Below are positions 14,639-15,358 of a stretch of 15,358 nucleotides of DNA, in pieces; within the stretch, counting starts at the first letter, position 1, and every line of letters starts with the position of its first letter. Made by a program: the position numbers and the translations under genes. Below the pieces are notes generated by a model that saw only the letters and a program-made list of their open reading frames with translations, was not told the origin of the DNA and made no database searches. Origin of the DNA: JAZRUF01 sp045636205 (lineage in GTDB: Bacteria > Bacillota > Clostridia > Oscillospirales > JAAYXM01); assembly GCA_045636205.1 (NCBI GenBank), contig JAZTXE010000069.1, positions 1 through 15,358 on the forward strand, written 5' to 3'.

Positions 14639-15253
14639 ATGAATGTTTATGAAATAAAGTCCATGGCCGAGCGCCTGGATGGCAATACATATCCGGGAAG
14701 AGGAATTGTACTCGGTGTCACGGCTGACGGTAAAAAATCAGTAGCTGCATATTTTATAATGGGTCGTTCAGTAAACTCACGCAACCGCGTGTTCTGCGAG
14801 GAGCCTGACGGCATCCGTACGCAGGCACATGACCCGGCTCTCATGAAGGACCCGCATCTTATCATTTACCATCCGGTTCGTGAGATTGGCAACGGTCTTA
14901 TAGTTACAAACGGCGATCAGACGGACACCATCTGGGAATATCTTGCAAAGGGCGAAAGCTGGGAAGCCGCACTTCGCACGAGAATGTTTGAGGATGACGG
15001 TCCTAACTGGACTCCTCGCATTTCAGGAATTCAGGCGGCTGACGGCTCTTATAAAATGTCAATCCTCAAGGCTGCAGACCCCGAAGGAAATAATTGCGCA
15101 CGCTTCTTCTGGGAGTACCCGGTGACCGCAGGTATCGGGCATTTCCTGCACACATATGTCTGTGACGGTAACCCCGTGATACCCACCTTCCAGGGCGAAC
15201 CCGAGAGAGTGTCAATCCCGGATGATATTGATGAATTTACCGATGGGTTGTGA
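14639..15253 (+). CDS. purO: IMP cyclohydrolase, PurO type, ending at a premature-looking TGA
   Basis: The product up to the TGA is 204 aa and belongs to the IMP cyclohydrolase (PurO-like) family, which closes FAICAR to IMP. In many archaea and some Clostridia it replaces the cyclohydrolase half of PurH. Seen: YPGRGIVLG (18-26), AAYFIMGRSVNSRNRVF (36-52), VTNGDQTDTIWE (89-100), TPRISG (125-130), SYKMSILK (137-144), GHFLHTYVCDGNP (167-179) and FQGEPERV (184-191). The last visible residues are DDIDEFTDGL, after which a TGA stops the frame. In relatives, as I remember them, Trp comes next. The same frame runs on for 33 residues of family-like sequence to a TAA at 15353-15355, so the intended product is probably 238 aa. 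GGAGG at 14626-14630 gives 8-base spacing. Confidence 0.85.
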   Translation: MNVYEIKSMAERLDGNTYPGRGIVLGVTADGKKSVAAYFIMGRSVNSRNRVFCEEPDGIRTQAHDPALMKDPHLIIYHPVREIGNGLIVTNGDQTDTIWEYLAKGESWEAALRTRMFEDDGPNWTPRISGIQAADGSYKMSILKAADPEGNNCARFFWEYPVTAGIGHFLHTYVCDGNPVIPTFQGEPERVSIPDDIDEFTDGL

Positions 15254-15355
15254 GCAAAACTGGGTGGGAATAATACAAACTCGTTGTTCGTCCGCTATAC
15301 GGATATTGCCACCCGCGAAACCGAGCAGCGTATTATCAACAAACATTGCCTGTAA
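15251..15355 (+). other. In-frame TGA and continuation of the purO coding sequence
   Basis: Past TGA (15251-15253) the same frame reads AKLGGNNTNSLFVRYTDIAT and then RETEQRIINKHCL, ending in TAA at 15353-15355. The segment SLFVRYTDIAT...ET..RIINK is what I recall as the C-terminus of this IMP cyclohydrolase family, with Trp before it at the TGA position. One G-to-A change from TGG would explain it. No RBS or start codon precedes this part, so it is not a separate gene. Confidence 0.75.
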
Positions 15356-15358
15356 AAG

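Noticed and set aside
14040..14690. 216-codon open frame on the minus strand across purN
   Set aside because: It is entirely antisense to purN, and the translation shows no family signature.
15251..15290. Selenocysteine insertion at the purO TGA
   Set aside because: I see no convincing stem-loop with a GU-containing apex just after the TGA, and the family is not known as a selenoprotein family. Trp, not Cys, is the expected residue.
14639..15355. Genome-wide reassignment of TGA to Trp (code 4) as the cause of the purO break
   Set aside because: About 40 Trp codons in the window are TGG and only one candidate is TGA, while all other genes are full-length under the standard code. A local mutation or readthrough is simpler. 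It cannot be excluded from this window alone.

Overview
The window looks like a chromosomal segment of an uncultured low-to-medium GC Firmicute, most likely class Clostridia. The signs are a CsaB-type pyruvyl transferase with a TuaH-like glycosyltransferase, a DUF4330 protein beside an O-antigen-ligase/Wzy protein, strong AGGAGG ribosome binding sites, a ZTP riboswitch before purE, PurO-type IMP cyclohydrolase in a purine operon, and a dispersed intergenic repeat of a style common in Oscillospiraceae-like genomes. This placement is inference from gene content; no rRNA or marker gene is present.

Layout. (1) 1-315: the 3' end of an AraC-type regulator. (2) 303-527: an intergenic repeat of nested hairpins bounded by two exact 34-bp inverted copies of a palindrome. 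(3) 540-6179: a cell-envelope polysaccharide locus made of two divergent operons. The minus-strand operon has a glycosyltransferase/CsaB pyruvyl-transferase fusion coupled by TAATG to a TuaH-like glycosyltransferase. The plus-strand operon has a DUF4330 membrane protein overlapping an O-antigen ligase/polymerase. Back-to-back sigma-A promoters lie between them. Together they probably build, pyruvylate and polymerise or attach a secondary cell-wall polymer. (4) 6261-9885: a visibly AT-richer three-gene accessory cassette: a PocR-domain AraC regulator, divergent from a DMT-family transporter and a 577-aa cytoplasmic protein that looks like a glycoside-hydrolase-type barrel of unknown specificity. 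Two inverted repeats lie in the shared regulatory region. (5) 10024-15355: a purine operon, purE-purC-purF-like-purM-purN-purO, with a sigma-A promoter and a ZTP riboswitch whose terminator shares bases with the conserved 3' strand of the aptamer.

The two most unusual points are in the purine operon. The PurF-like protein keeps the PRPP loop and the four Fe-S cysteines, but its glutaminase domain has lost the N-terminal nucleophilic Cys (Gly instead) and apparently the other glutaminase residues as well. The PurO reading frame is interrupted by a single in-frame TGA, at a position that I believe is Trp in relatives, and then continues for 33 family-like codons to TAA. This could be a nonsense mutation, UGA readthrough or a sequencing error. 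The uncharacterised regulator/transporter/hydrolase cassette is the best candidate for an undescribed small catabolic system.
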